Shown here: in pieces, positions 9,401-20,839 of the stretch | How the letters are laid out: each line of letters opens with the position of its first letter | How positions within the stretch are numbered: the stretch's first letter is position 1 | From: Ideonella sp. WA131b | GTDB taxonomy: Bacteria; Pseudomonadota; Gammaproteobacteria; Burkholderiales; Burkholderiaceae_C | DNA: 64,000 nucleotides | Direction: 5' to 3' | Assembly (NCBI GenBank): GCA_023657425.1 | Contig: JAGTJW010000001.1 | Coordinates: forward strand, 1,426,001-1,490,000 | Translations under genes and position numbers: made by a program | Notes under the pieces: generated by a model | What the model saw: the letters and a program-made list of their open reading frames with translations, nothing else | Told to the model about the DNA's origin: nothing | Database searches by the model: none

Positions 9401-10212
9401 GCCGGCACCCGCGGCTGCAGCCAGGCCAGCGCCGCGGACTCGGTGGCGGTGGGCGCGCGGCCGAGCGCGGCCGTGAGGTCGGCGTCGCCCAGCCCGTCCA
9501 GGCCCGGCAGCAGCAGGCGCGCGGCGTGCAGCAGGGTCAGGCCGTCGTCGGCCGCCAGCCCCTGCAGGCCCGGCTGCGCGGTCACCGTGGCCGGCGGGTG
9601 CATGTCCGTCAGCCGGTACAGCGCGGTCAGCGCCGGAAGGCACTGCCGCAGGAGCTCGGAGGTCGGCACCCCAGGCTCCGGCGCCGGCGTGCTGGCGCGC
9701 GGGCTGCGGGCGAACACGGTGACGAGATCGTTCACCGTCGCGGCGCCCCAGTGGTAGACGAACTCCGTGGTGGCCTGTGATCGCCGCACCCAGCGTGCGT
9801 AAGCCGCGTAGCCGCTGCGGCGCGACAGCGGGTAGCCGTCGCAGTTGCCGAACAGCAGGTCGAGGAAGGGCCCGAGCTCGCGCCAGATGCGGCGCAGGTA
9901 GGGCTCCCACCCGCCGTCGAAGCTGACTGCCAGCAGCAGCTGGCGCCGCAGCGGCTCGCCCACCACGGCGAGGCGGAACGAGTGGATGCCGCGGATGCGC
10001 TCGATGACGTCCTGGATCAGCGGCGTCGGCTCGGTCTCGACCGACGAGACGCGGAACGCGTCGAGCGTGCGCATCACGGCCACGACGCGGGTCTCGTGGC
10101 TGCGCGTGTCCATCGCGGCAACGGGTCCGCGCTTCAGCGGCGCCAGCACCGTGAGCTCGGTGACGCCGTGCAGGCTGCGCGACGGGGTGCGGTCGGTGGC
10201 TCTCTGGGTCAT
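6484..10212 (-). CDS. DyP-type heme peroxidase / cytochrome P450-like fusion protein
   Basis: A 1242-residue two-heme candidate. Residues 1-~250 form an uncharacterised N-terminal region (FGNCDGYPLS motif). Residues ~280-760 are a DyP-type peroxidase: F..NGL.CLGL and GM..R...LGD patterns, the GxxDG motif as GFADG (488-492), HVRRANPR with the likely proximal heme His (H618), and an RRG motif (R644/R645). Residues ~840-1242 resemble a P450: I-helix-like GFLPTVDGN, the meander GGDRHSPGQD and a Cys-ligand loop HACPGQAMALGVL (C1206). The K-helix ExxR seems altered to RGLQ (1134-1137). The start at 10212 has AGGAG upstream; an open extension to 10581 runs antisense through the patatin gene and was rejected. 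It is the second gene of an operon with that patatin, 22 bases apart. Confidence 0.9.
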   Translation of the reverse strand: MTQRATDRTPSRSLHGVTELTVLAPLKRGPVAAMDTRSHETRVVAVMRTLDAFRVSSVETEPTPLIQDVIERIRGIHSFRLAVVGEPLRRQLLLAVSFDGGWEPYLRRIWRELGPFLDLLFGNCDGYPLSRRSGYAAYARWVRRSQATTEFVYHWGAATVNDLVTVFARSPRASTPAPEPGVPTSELLRQCLPALTALYRLTDMHPPATVTAQPGLQGLAADDGLTLLHAARLLLPGLDGLGDADLTAALGRAPTATESAALAWLQPRVPAARPLWPDIPWSLSQVQSGIVRRQEGVHHAALLLLSLDSPQAGAALLQWLVVEGRLARGEPAHPAPAAGDVYWTVSFTANGLACLGLDAGQLEQLPAEFVQGMAARASVLGDVQHNHPSRWRPPLACAPDGKAVMKPGRVELAGVHAVVQVALRGGPPAPWCEATDPAHALHGSIRRLLADLPGRAGGEGVRLLSVQTMRRVPPPQPAGAAAAGGHFGFADGLSQPVVAPDGRAPATAPAGADEVPAGDLLLGHPNSLGDEPLTGRLWENGSFLVVRRLRQDVAAYERALQGAVQQLAAQGLTLSSQDVAALLMGRRHDGRNLVDDTTGNRFDYQADPQGVKCPWQSHVRRANPRATRHGAAVADQVTLPRLMRRGMSYGPSSQEGPADAERGLVFMAYNTSIAEQFEVIQGWLAGGNSSSPTLPSRLADPFLAAHHPGEPARFRFRTAAAAGAAVPCVEHEVSLGTEPFTVLEWGLYLFAPSVEGLDELRRIAIAAQVARHPAPAAGPMREERRLALERERLGLAVAGQRVVQGLQRAEQALGLDAQTALREWKLLLEDPGARRQGLPQAVWAAVRAAPGGLLRTPFGVLVGSAERVAEVFGAPSGRYTVAGYQARMEKSFGPIFLGMDAGADYAREATQVNAAIMDVTLPEAWREARAAMASVLQARRPPAGPGRSDAVLDLRDLVDTLLAALSRSWFGLPDDGFVHEGGWHWRDGPPRCPGHFHTPSRYLFQPHPGAEAAAVGQAHGQLLRQQVGNLVARHWRQPAPLGRLGMAIHAALHALEPDEADAQDLVARTLVGVMMGFLPTVDGNLRGVLFDWLDDGTFWDLRRRLAAARPAGEPADDDDALARVRAVLDAPLARGLQRRPVPDLVWRTVVQAHTLGEVSLQPGDVVVVGIGSALHQRQLEDDPSLSALFGGDRHSPGQDSVPLHACPGQAMALGVLTGALDALMAEPGLQPGPSPALLTLRP

Positions 10213-10234
10213 CGCGGCTCCTGGTGGCGCGGGT

Positions 10235-12259
10235 TCACAGTGGGGGTCGCTGGCGCAGTTCGGGCGGCGGGCCGGGTGCGTCGGGCACGGCGCCGGCGGC
10301 GCGGCGCAGCGCCGGCTCGGCGGTCTGCAGCGCCTGCAGCAGGCCCTGCAGCGTCGCGGCCTCGTGGGCCAGCAGCGTGGCGCGGCGCCGCCGTCGGTGC
10401 TCGGCCTGCGCCGTGCTGCGCGCCAGCGGGGCGTCGTGCCGTGCGCGCTCGATCTGCTGCGGCAGCGGCTCGGCGTGCGGCGCCCGCAGGGCCGACCAGC
10501 CCAGGCTCTCGCCGGCCTTGGCCAGCGACTGCGCGAGCAGCGCGAAGCGCGTCCAGCGGTGCTCGCTCCAGCCGCGCGCATGGCCGCCGGGGCCGAGCTC
10601 GAGCACGTAGCGGCGCAGCAGCTGGTAGCCGGCCTCGCCGCCCAGCTGCGCCAGCTGGCGGATGCGCTGCGGCGACATCCGGATGTTGAGCCCGCCGACG
10701 TCAGGCCGCAGCGAGACGTGCGCCACGCGGTCGCGCACGCCGGCCATGCGGCGCACGGCGTTGTCGTTCCAGCCCGTCAGCGTGGACAGCAGGGCGCCGG
10801 CGAAGCCGACAAGGTCGGCCAGGCCGCGCGGCGGCTGCGAGGGCGTGTCCCAGCGCTCGGGGCCGAGGTCGTCGGCGCCCGCAGCCACGCGGACCCGCCC
10901 GACCTCGTCCTCGGACAGCGCCTGCAGGTCGTCGGCGCCCAGCGGGTGCAGCGCGATGCCGAAGGTCGGCCAGGCCGGCAGCAGGCTGTCGAACAGGTGC
11001 ATCGGGAAGGCCGAGATCAGCCCGCCGTCGGAGAACAGGCAGCGGCGCAGTTCGGGCGGCGGGGGCGGCTGGCCCGCGCGGGCCGCCGGGCGGCTGAGGG
11101 CCCACAGCGGCACGGCGCGGAACAGCAGCGGGAAGCTCACCGTCATGCGCGCGGCCACGATCACCGGCAGCTGCGCGCCGGGCAGCCGGCGGAACCCGGA
11201 CAGCGCCGGTGCCCCGGGGCCGCCGGCCACGCGCAGCCCCTGCCCCGGCGCCGGGGGCGACACGGCCAGCAGGTGCGCCATCACATCGGCCGGGAACAGC
11301 GTGGCCAGCTCCTGCGGCAGGAAGTACAGCGCGGCGTCGTCCGGCACGCTGGGGTCGCTGCCGGGGGTGGCGTCCGGCAGCGGCAGCTGCAGCGGCAGGC
11401 CGCGCGTGACGTCGGCGCTGAACATGCGCAGGTCGATCGAGCGCGCGCCGGCCGAGGAGCCGTCGTTCAGCGCCTGCGCCGGGCCGCCGGGCGCGCCGTG
11501 CAGGTCGGCAAAGCTCAGCGGCGCCTCGCCGGGCGCGCGTCCGGCCACCTGCTGGATCAGGCCGTGCAGCCAAGGCGTGATGGGCTCGCGCGGCGCGTCG
11601 GCCTGGCGCGCCAGGCCCGAGCACAGGCCGTGGTCGGCGGCGGCCAGGCGGCGCAGGTCGCGCCACAGCACGAGGCCGGCGACCACGGCGCCCGCGGCCA
11701 GGGCCAGCGCCAGCAGCCCGAAGCCGGCCAGGGCGCCGAGCCACGAGGCGGGGAAGTGGCTGGCCAGCGCGAGGTAGGCGACGCTGCCCAGGCCCGCGGC
11801 CGGCACGAGCGCAAACGGCCCGTAGGCGAGCAACAGCCCGCGCACCAAGGCCCAGAACTTGCCGGTGGGTGCGACCACGCCCGGCACGATGGCGTCGAAC
11901 AGCCGCTGCAGCCCGGCGTCGGGCTGGAACAGCCACGCCAGCCCGGTGCGGCCCTCGAAGCCATCGGCGACCTCGGCGCTGCCGGCGAGCATCTGCCGGA
12001 AGCCCTCGGCCGAGCCGTGGCGCCGGCGGTACTCGGCCGCCGCGGCCAGCGCCGCCGTGCCGCCGCCCGACGACGACCCGCCGATGCCGTTGAAGCGGAA
12101 CACCGAGCCGAGCGCGTGCACCGCGCCGGGGTAGGCGATGGAGCTGGTGACGCCGCCGGTGAGCACGAGGTCGCAGAAGCGGTCGGGCTCGGCACGGTCC
12201 ACGAAGCCGGGCAAGGGGCCCGGCTCGGAGCCCTGCGGCGTGTTCGGCTGCGGCTCCAT
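10235..12259 (-). CDS. Patatin-like phospholipase with integral membrane segment
   Basis: A 674-residue serine hydrolase. The patatin oxyanion-type segment LTGGVTSSIAYPGAVHAL is followed by the nucleophile elbow GSSSG (Ser ~63), and the catalytic Asp lies in FSDGGLISAFP (Asp ~411), completing the Ser-Asp dyad. Between them residues ~137-199 are strongly hydrophobic and likely form two or three membrane helices, so the catalytic halves would sit at the inner membrane. Patatins release fatty acids from phospholipids or neutral lipids. The ATG at 12259 has an AGGAGG-like site upstream. It is the first gene of an operon with the DyP-P450 fusion, implying that the two act on the same lipid pool (inference). 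Confidence 0.9.
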   Translation of the reverse strand: MEPQPNTPQGSEPGPLPGFVDRAEPDRFCDLVLTGGVTSSIAYPGAVHALGSVFRFNGIGGSSSGGGTAALAAAAEYRRRHGSAEGFRQMLAGSAEVADGFEGRTGLAWLFQPDAGLQRLFDAIVPGVVAPTGKFWALVRGLLLAYGPFALVPAAGLGSVAYLALASHFPASWLGALAGFGLLALALAAGAVVAGLVLWRDLRRLAAADHGLCSGLARQADAPREPITPWLHGLIQQVAGRAPGEAPLSFADLHGAPGGPAQALNDGSSAGARSIDLRMFSADVTRGLPLQLPLPDATPGSDPSVPDDAALYFLPQELATLFPADVMAHLLAVSPPAPGQGLRVAGGPGAPALSGFRRLPGAQLPVIVAARMTVSFPLLFRAVPLWALSRPAARAGQPPPPPELRRCLFSDGGLISAFPMHLFDSLLPAWPTFGIALHPLGADDLQALSEDEVGRVRVAAGADDLGPERWDTPSQPPRGLADLVGFAGALLSTLTGWNDNAVRRMAGVRDRVAHVSLRPDVGGLNIRMSPQRIRQLAQLGGEAGYQLLRRYVLELGPGGHARGWSEHRWTRFALLAQSLAKAGESLGWSALRAPHAEPLPQQIERARHDAPLARSTAQAEHRRRRRATLLAHEAATLQGLLQALQTAEPALRRAAGAVPDAPGPPPELRQRPPL

Positions 12260-12404
12260 GCGGAACAGGCCCCTCCTGCGGCGCGCCTTCGGTGGCGGGC
12301 GCGGCTCGCGGACATTCTAGTCAGCGGGGTGGCCGCCGGGCCTCACCCCGTCTGATGACGGATGGGCACGGCCTCGGCGGGCCGGCCGGGCGTCGGGGCG
12401 CCGC

Positions 12405-13298
12405 TCAGGCCGGCGGCCCGAAGCGCCGGGGCGGCTTGGGCGCGCGCTCGAACACCGGCGTCAGCTGCGGCAGCCGCGCCTGGATGTCGGCGATGCGCCG
12501 CTCGCCCGCCGGGTGCGTGCTCAGCCAGGGTGGCGGCTGGTCGCCGCCGATGCGGATCATCTTCTGCCACAGCGTGACGCCGGCCCGCGGGTCGTAGCCG
12601 GCCTGGGCGGCGATGATCAGGCCCAGTGCGTCGGCCTCCGACTCGTCGTCGCGGCTGTACTTCAGGCCCAGCAGCTGGCTGGCGCCGGCTGCGGCGGCGT
12701 CGCCCAGGCTGCCCAGGCCGAGCAGCGCCGCACCGCCGCGCAGCAGCAGCTCGGTGCCGCCGGCCTTGACCAGACGCTCGCGCGCGTGCTCGAGCAGCGC
12801 ATGCGCGATTTCGTGGCCCATGATCATCGCCACCTCGTCGTCGTCGAGCTTCAGCCGCGCGAGGATGCCGGTGAAGAAGGCGATCTTGCCGCCGGGCATG
12901 CAGAAGGCGTTGATCTGGCTGGAGCCCAGCAGGTTGACCTCCCAACGCCACTGGCGCGCGCGCTCGTTGCAGCCGGGTGCGAACGGCACCATGCGCGCGG
13001 CCATGTCACGCAGCCGCTCCAGCTGCACGCCGCCGGTGGCCAGCGCGCGCTGCTGCTGCGCCTGGCGCAGGATCTGCGCGTACTGCTGCTGCGCCATGCT
13101 CTCGACGTAGCTCGCCGGCGCGACCGCGGCCGCCCGAGAGCGCCGGCACTCGGGGATGCTGGCCAGGGCCGGGGCGGCGGCGCTGGCCAGGGCCAGGCCG
13201 GTGAACAGCCGCCGGCGGGCCGAAGCCGGCGCGTTCGGCGCCCCCGCCCGGTGGCAGAGGCAGCCCAGAAACGAAGATGGCGGCGGGGCTGTGCCCAT
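12405..13298 (-). CDS. M48-family metallopeptidase, exported
   Basis: A 297-residue zinc metalloprotease. It carries HEIAH (the HExxH zinc/catalytic motif) followed downstream by the third ligand Glu in SRDDESEADALGL, plus the C-terminal STHPAGERRIADI of the Oma1/BepA/LoiP group. The N-terminus holds an arginine-rich n-region and hydrophobic stretch (ARRRLFTGLALASAAAPALA), a Sec or Tat-like signal, so it probably acts in the periplasm on outer-membrane or envelope proteins. No TPR repeats are present, so it is closer to LoiP/YcaL than to BepA. It lies 10 bases after the AmpG-like gene on the same strand and is likely co-transcribed. Confidence 0.88.
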   Translation of the reverse strand: MGTAPPPSSFLGCLCHRAGAPNAPASARRRLFTGLALASAAAPALASIPECRRSRAAAVAPASYVESMAQQQYAQILRQAQQQRALATGGVQLERLRDMAARMVPFAPGCNERARQWRWEVNLLGSSQINAFCMPGGKIAFFTGILARLKLDDDEVAMIMGHEIAHALLEHARERLVKAGGTELLLRGGAALLGLGSLGDAAAAGASQLLGLKYSRDDESEADALGLIIAAQAGYDPRAGVTLWQKMIRIGGDQPPPWLSTHPAGERRIADIQARLPQLTPVFERAPKPPRRFGPPA

Positions 13299-13308
13299 GC
13301 GCCGGATT

Positions 13309-14934
13309 CTAGGAAGCCGCGGCCTGACCCTGGGGCGTGCACGGGGCTGCGCTTGCGGCGGGCGCATCCAGCGCATCCACCTCGCGCCGCAGCCGGCGCA
13401 GCATCACCAGCGCCGGCGCCGCCAGCACGGTGCTGATGATGAAGAAGGTCGGCCAGCCGATGCTCTCGGCCAGCACGCCCGCCAGCGGCCCCACCCAGAC
13501 GCGGCCGACGCTGGCAAAGGCGCTGAGCAGCGCGAACTGCGTGGCCGTGAAGCGCTGGTTGCACAGGCTCATCAGGAAGGCCACGAACGCGGCCGTGCCC
13601 ATGCCGCCGGAGATGTTCTCGAAGGCCACCACCATCAGCAGGCCGCCGTCCACTGGCGTGGGCGTGGCCAGCGCGACGAAACCCCAGTCGAAGGGCGGCA
13701 GCGTGAGCCCGGGCAGCACGCCCTTGCCCGAGACGGCCAGCCACCAGAAGCCCAGGTTCGACAGCAGCTGCAGCGCGCCGAAGAGCATCAGCGAGCGCCA
13801 CAGCCCGAGCTTGAGCATCAGCGCGCCGCCCAGCAGCGCGCCGCCGATCGTCATCCACAGCCCGAGCACCTTGTTCACCACGCCCACCTCGGCCGAGGTG
13901 TAGGCCATGGCCTTGAGCAGGAAGGGCGTCATCAGGCTGCCGGCGAAGGCGTCGCCCAGCTTGTAGAGCACGATGAACAGCAGGAAAGCGGGCGCGCCCT
14001 TCTGGCTGAAGTAGCTCTCCAGGCCCGACAGCAGCGTGGTGAAGCCTGCGCGCCGCGCCGCCCAGGCCGCCAGCGGCAGCGTGAAGGCGATGCCCAGCAG
14101 CAGCGCCACCAGGTTGATCCAGCGCTGCTGCAGCGGCGCGGGCAGGCTGCTGCCCTCGAGCAGCGGTCCCAACAGCGCACGGGCGATGTCGGTGCCGAAG
14201 CGGTCGGTCAGCCACCAGCCGGCGCCCACGGCCAGCAGCACGGCGGCAAAGCCGCGCAGGTCGCGCCCCGCGCTGGCCGGCGGCGTGGCGCCTGGCGGGA
14301 CTGGCGGCAGGGGCGGCAGCGCGGGCAACAGCAGCGCCGACACCCCCGCCGCGCCGGCCATCAGCAGCGCCATGAAGCGGTAGACCTCGGGCCAGGTCCA
14401 GCCCGCGGCCTGTGCGGGGTCGGTCCAGATCATGGCGATGTCGCCAGACAAGATCATCGCCAGCCGGTAGCCCATGACGCCCAGCGATGCGCCCATGCCG
14501 CGTTCGGCGGCGGGCAGCAGGTCGGTGCGGTAGGCGTCGACCACCACGTCCTGGCTGGCCGACAGGAAGGCCACGGCCACCGCCAGCAACGCAAACGCGC
14601 GGATGCCCTCGCTGGGCGACGTGGCGGCCAGCGCCCACAACGCCAGCGCCAGCAGCAGCTGCGTGGCCACCAGCCAGCCGCGCCGTCGGCCCCAGCGCCC
14701 GGCGATGGCAATGGGCAGCTCGAAGCGGTCCATCAGCGGCGCCCACAGGAACTTGAAGGTATAGGGCAGCCCGACCAGGCTGAGAAAGCCGATGGTGGCG
14801 AGATCGATGCCGTCGAGCGTGAGCCAGGCCTGCATGGCCTGGCCGGTGAGGGCCAGCGGCAGGCCGCTGGCGAATCCCAGCAGCGCCACGGCGGCCAGCC
14901 GGTGCAGCCGCAGCAGCGTCAGCGTCAAGGGCAT
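13309..14934 (-). CDS. ampG: AmpG-family muropeptide permease (MFS)
   Basis: A 541-residue MFS transporter. The start (LLGFASGLPLALTGQAMQAWL) and the following LPYTFKFLWAPLMDRF are the hallmark sequence of AmpG, which imports GlcNAc-anhydroMurNAc peptides into the cytoplasm for cell-wall recycling. About twelve to fourteen hydrophobic helices can be seen, split by a longer central segment near residues 215-250, as in the family. It heads a two-gene unit with the M48 peptidase. Family members control ampC-type beta-lactamase induction; no beta-lactamase or ampR is near. Confidence 0.92.
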   Translation of the reverse strand: MPLTLTLLRLHRLAAVALLGFASGLPLALTGQAMQAWLTLDGIDLATIGFLSLVGLPYTFKFLWAPLMDRFELPIAIAGRWGRRRGWLVATQLLLALALWALAATSPSEGIRAFALLAVAVAFLSASQDVVVDAYRTDLLPAAERGMGASLGVMGYRLAMILSGDIAMIWTDPAQAAGWTWPEVYRFMALLMAGAAGVSALLLPALPPLPPVPPGATPPASAGRDLRGFAAVLLAVGAGWWLTDRFGTDIARALLGPLLEGSSLPAPLQQRWINLVALLLGIAFTLPLAAWAARRAGFTTLLSGLESYFSQKGAPAFLLFIVLYKLGDAFAGSLMTPFLLKAMAYTSAEVGVVNKVLGLWMTIGGALLGGALMLKLGLWRSLMLFGALQLLSNLGFWWLAVSGKGVLPGLTLPPFDWGFVALATPTPVDGGLLMVVAFENISGGMGTAAFVAFLMSLCNQRFTATQFALLSAFASVGRVWVGPLAGVLAESIGWPTFFIISTVLAAPALVMLRRLRREVDALDAPAASAAPCTPQGQAAAS

Positions 14935-15025
14935 CGGGGCATTCTAGGGAGCGCGTCGTCGCCGCCCCCTGCTCCCCCGCGATCAGGGCACGGCGAGCAG
15001 CCGCTGCCCGGCGCGACGCTGGCCG

Positions 15026-15286
15026 GCGGCCGTCCACCAAGGCGTCGGCCTTGGCGCCGAGATCAACGCCGCCGCGGCCATGCTGCGCACCGGCGTCGGC
15101 GTGGCCGTGCTGCCCACCTTCATGGAGCAGCGGCTGCCCGAGCTGGTAGCGGTATCCGAGGTGATCCCGGCCCTGGACGTGCCGGTGTGGATGCTGACCC
15201 ATCCCGATCTGCTCGGCACCGCCCGCGTGCAGGCCTTCATGCGCTTCGTGGGCGACGCGGTGGCGCAGCGGCTGGCCCAGGCTTGA
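15026..15286 (+). pseudogene. LysR-family regulator, C-terminal fragment only
   Basis: The frame ending at 15286 reads like the last ~85 residues of a LysR substrate-binding domain: INAAAAMLRTGVGVAVLPTF, then VPVWMLTHPDLLGTARVQAFMRF, the usual end of LTTR proteins. No helix-turn-helix or first effector lobe is found upstream: from ~15025 back the frame loses family resemblance, and the AmpG-like gene lies opposite. It is a truncated remnant; an ATG at 15080 could still start a 68-residue peptide, but function as a regulator is excluded by the missing DNA-binding part. Confidence 0.65.
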
Positions 15287-15316
15287 ACACCCGGCCGACG
15301 CCTCCATGTGCCTGCG

Positions 15317-15751
15317 ATGAACGACGACACCCGACTGCACGCGGCCTGCCCGCACTGCGGCGCCACCAACCGCGTGCCGGCCACACGCATCGACGAGCAC
15401 CCGAACTGCGGCCGCTGCGGCAAGCCCTTGCTCGACGGCCAGGTGCTGGCGCTGACCGACGCCGACTTCGACGCCGTGGCCCTGGCCACAGACCGGCCCA
15501 TGCTGGTGGACTTCTGGGCCGCCTGGTGCGGCCCCTGCCGCATGATGGCGCCGGCCTTCGCCCAGGCTGCGCAGCAGTTGGGTGACCGCGCGCTGCTGGT
15601 GAAGGTGGACACCGACGCCAACCCGCAGCTGGCGCAGCGCTACGCCATCCGCAGCATCCCGACGCTGGTGAAGGTGGTGCAGGGCCGCGAGGTCGCGCGC
15701 ACGAGTGGCGCGCAGCCGGCCGGGGCCATCGTGCAGATGGTCGCTGCCTGA
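15317..15751 (+). CDS. trxC: Thioredoxin TrxC (thioredoxin 2) with N-terminal zinc ribbon
   Basis: A 144-residue cytoplasmic disulfide reductant. An N-terminal zinc ribbon has two CxxC pairs (C11/C14, C31/C34), the mark of TrxC against TrxA, and the thioredoxin fold carries the active site WCGPC (C71/C74) and the cis-Pro in IRSIPTLV. Zinc-ribbon thioredoxins respond to oxidative stress in proteobacteria and are kept reduced by thioredoxin reductase. The ATG at 15317 is preferred over an upstream GTG at 15308. Downstream genes encode ABC ATPases on the same strand, 58 bases later. Confidence 0.93.
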   Translation: MNDDTRLHAACPHCGATNRVPATRIDEHPNCGRCGKPLLDGQVLALTDADFDAVALATDRPMLVDFWAAWCGPCRMMAPAFAQAAQQLGDRALLVKVDTDANPQLAQRYAIRSIPTLVKVVQGREVARTSGAQPAGAIVQMVAA

Positions 15752-15809
15752 GGGCAGGCGCGGGCCGGGGCCAGGCGCTGCGCTATCGTCGCCGCGCCCG
15801 CTGCCGCCC

Positions 15810-16814
15810 ATGCCAGAAGTCCCGCCTCCCCCGCTGCTCGAGGTCCGCGACCTGCGCGTCACGCTCGCCACCGCGGGCGGCCGGCTGCCGGCGCTGCGGG
15901 GTCTGGACTTCAGCGTCGGGCGCCGCCAGACCCTGGGCCTCATTGGCGAGAGCGGCTGCGGCAAGAGCCTCACGGCGCTGGCGCTGATGGGCCTGTTGCC
16001 CGAGGGCGCCGGGGTCTCGGGGTCGATGCGGCTGCTGGGCACCGAGCTGGTCGGCCTGCCCGAGCGCGACTGGTGCCGGCTGCGCGGCAACCGCATCGCC
16101 ATGGTTTTTCAGGAGCCGATGTCGGCCCTGAACCCGCTGCACACCATCGGCGCCCAGATCGCCGAGCCGCTGCACCTGCACCGCGGCCTGGGCCGCCGCG
16201 CGGCGCGCGCCGAGGCGCTGCGGCTGCTGGAGCGCGTGCAGATGCCGAACGCGCAGGAGCGGCTCGACGCCTGGCCGCATCAGCTCTCGGGCGGGCAGCG
16301 CCAGCGCGTGGTCATTGCCATCGCGCTGGCCTGCGCCCCGGCGCTGCTGGTGGCCGATGAGCCCACGACGGCGCTGGATGTGACGCTGCAACGCGAGGTG
16401 CTGGCGCTGATCGGCGAGCTGGTGCGCGAGGACGGCATGGGCCTGGTGCTGATCAGCCACGACCTCGGCCTGGTGGCCGATCACGCCGACCACCTGCACG
16501 TGATGTACGCGGGCGAGATCGTCGAGCGCGGGCCCACCGCGGCGGTGTTCGCGCAAGCGACCCACCCCTACACCCGCGGGCTGCAGGCGGCGCGGCCGCG
16601 CGTCGGGCTGCCGCGCGGGGCGCGGCTGGCGACCATCCCCGGGCGCGTGCCGTCGCTGGGGGCGATGCCGGAGGGTTGCGCCTTCGCAGCGCGCTGCGCG
16701 CTGGCCGGCGACGACTGCCGCGCCGGCCCGGTGGCCGAGTTCGCCGTGCCCGGGGCTGCGGGCCATGCGGCCCGTTGTCTGCGCACACAGGTGCCGGCGG
16801 GGGCGGCACCATGA
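15810..16814 (+). CDS. Peptide/nickel-type ABC transporter ATPase (DppD/OppD class)
   Basis: A 334-residue nucleotide-binding subunit. Walker [10 protein letters not shown]-loop [11 protein letters not shown], signature LSGGQRQRV, Walker [13 protein letters not shown] and the H-loop His in ISHDLGLV are intact. The C-terminal oligopeptide extension with clustered cysteines ([14 protein letters not shown]) assigns it to the Dpp/Opp subfamily, where that region can bind an Fe-S cluster. The stop overlaps the next start as ATGA, so the two ATPases are translationally coupled. No permease or substrate-binding protein is next to them, so the partner subunits must be encoded elsewhere or have been lost. 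Confidence 0.9.
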   Translation: MPEVPPPPLLEVRDLRVTLATAGGRLPALRGLDFSVGRRQTLGLIGESGCGKSLTALALMGLLPEGAGVSGSMRLLGTELVGLPERDWCRLRGNRIAMVFQEPMSALNPLHTIGAQIAEPLHLHRGLGRRAARAEALRLLERVQMPNAQERLDAWPHQLSGGQRQRVVIAIALACAPALLVADEPTTALDVTLQREVLALIGELVREDGMGLVLISHDLGLVADHADHLHVMYAGEIVERGPTAAVFAQATHPYTRGLQAARPRVGLPRGARLATIPGRVPSLGAMPEGCAFAARCALAGDDCRAGPVAEFAVPGAAGHAARCLRTQVPAGAAP

Positions 16815-17617
16815 CGGCGCCGCTGCTGCAGGCCGAGGGCCTGCACCAACGCTACCGGCTGCCGCGGCGCCGCCTGTTCGCCGCCGCGCCCGAGGTCGAG
16901 GCGCTGGCCGGCGTCGGCTTCACGCTCGAGGCCGGGCGCAGCCTGGGCATCGTCGGCGAGAGCGGTTCGGGCAAGAGCACGCTGGCGCGGCTGGTGATGG
17001 CGCTGGAGCGCCCCTCGGCCGGCACCGTGCGTTTCGACGGCGTCGACCTGCATGCGCTCGGCGCCGCGGCGCTGCGGCGCGCGCGCGCCGGTTTCCAGAT
17101 GGTGTTTCAGGATCCCTACGGCTCGCTCGACCCTCGCCGCAGCGTGCTGCAGACGGTGGCCGAGCCCTTGCGCGCGCTGCTGGGTGCCGGGCCGGCCGGG
17201 CAGCGTGCGCGCGCGGCCGAGGCGCTGGAGGCGGTGGGCCTGGCCGCGGCCGACCTTGAGCGCTACCCGCACGAATTCAGCGGCGGCCAGCGCCAGCGCA
17301 TTGCCATCGCGCGCGCACTCGTCACGCGGCCGCGGCTCATCGTGGCCGACGAGCCAGTGAGCGCGCTCGACGTCAGCATGCAGGCCCAGGTGCTGAACCT
17401 GCTGCGCGATCTGCAGCAGCGCTACGGCCTGGCCTACCTCTTCATCAGCCACGACCTCGCCGTGGTGGACCTGGTGTGCGACGAGGTGCTCGTGCTCCAG
17501 CATGGCCGCGTCGTTGAGGCCGGGCCGCCGGGGCGGCTGTTCACCGCGCCCGAGCACCCGTACACGCGCCGTCTGGTGCAGGCCGTGCCGGGCGCTGCGC
17601 GCAGGCTGGGCGCCTGA
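16811..17617 (+). CDS. Peptide/nickel-type ABC transporter ATPase (DppF/OppF class)
   Basis: A 268-residue partner ATPase. Walker A GESGSGKST, Q-loop MVFQDPYGSLDPR, signature FSGGQRQRIAIARAL, Walker B LIVADEPVSALD and ISHDLAVV are present; QDPYGSLDPR and the end EHPYTRRLVQAVP are typical of the second ATPase of Dpp/Opp systems. The start at 16811 is fixed by the four-base overlap with the preceding gene. The usual C-terminal cysteine-rich tail is shorter than in the first ATPase. Together the two could energise a peptide importer whose membrane parts are not in this window. Confidence 0.9.
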   Translation: MTAPLLQAEGLHQRYRLPRRRLFAAAPEVEALAGVGFTLEAGRSLGIVGESGSGKSTLARLVMALERPSAGTVRFDGVDLHALGAAALRRARAGFQMVFQDPYGSLDPRRSVLQTVAEPLRALLGAGPAGQRARAAEALEAVGLAAADLERYPHEFSGGQRQRIAIARALVTRPRLIVADEPVSALDVSMQAQVLNLLRDLQQRYGLAYLFISHDLAVVDLVCDEVLVLQHGRVVEAGPPGRLFTAPEHPYTRRLVQAVPGAARRLGA

Positions 17618-17699
17618 GCGGCGGGCGCTTCGGCCGCGCAGCGGCTCCTAGAATCCCGGGTTCCCTGTCGCCCAACCGCGCGATCCCCGCGCCGCCCCG

Positions 17700-20805
<3,106 letters not shown>

Positions 20806-20839
20806 TGCCAAGACAAGCCGGCACTCCTAAACTACGGCG

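Noticed and set aside
10213..10581. N-terminal extension of the DyP-P450 gene by 123 codons
   Set aside because: The extension is antisense to the patatin 3' end and is Arg/Ser/Pro-rich; the ATG at 10212 has a good AGGAG site.
9986..12355. Plus-strand open frame opposite the patatin gene
   Set aside because: Composition is repetitive Arg/Gly/Ala/Gln, while the minus strand has a complete patatin with catalytic residues.
15023..15286. Functional LysR regulator
   Set aside because: Only the last third of the effector domain is present and no HTH is found upstream.
15308..15316. GTG start for trxC
   Set aside because: The ATG nine bases downstream gives the family N-terminus; the extra three residues add nothing.
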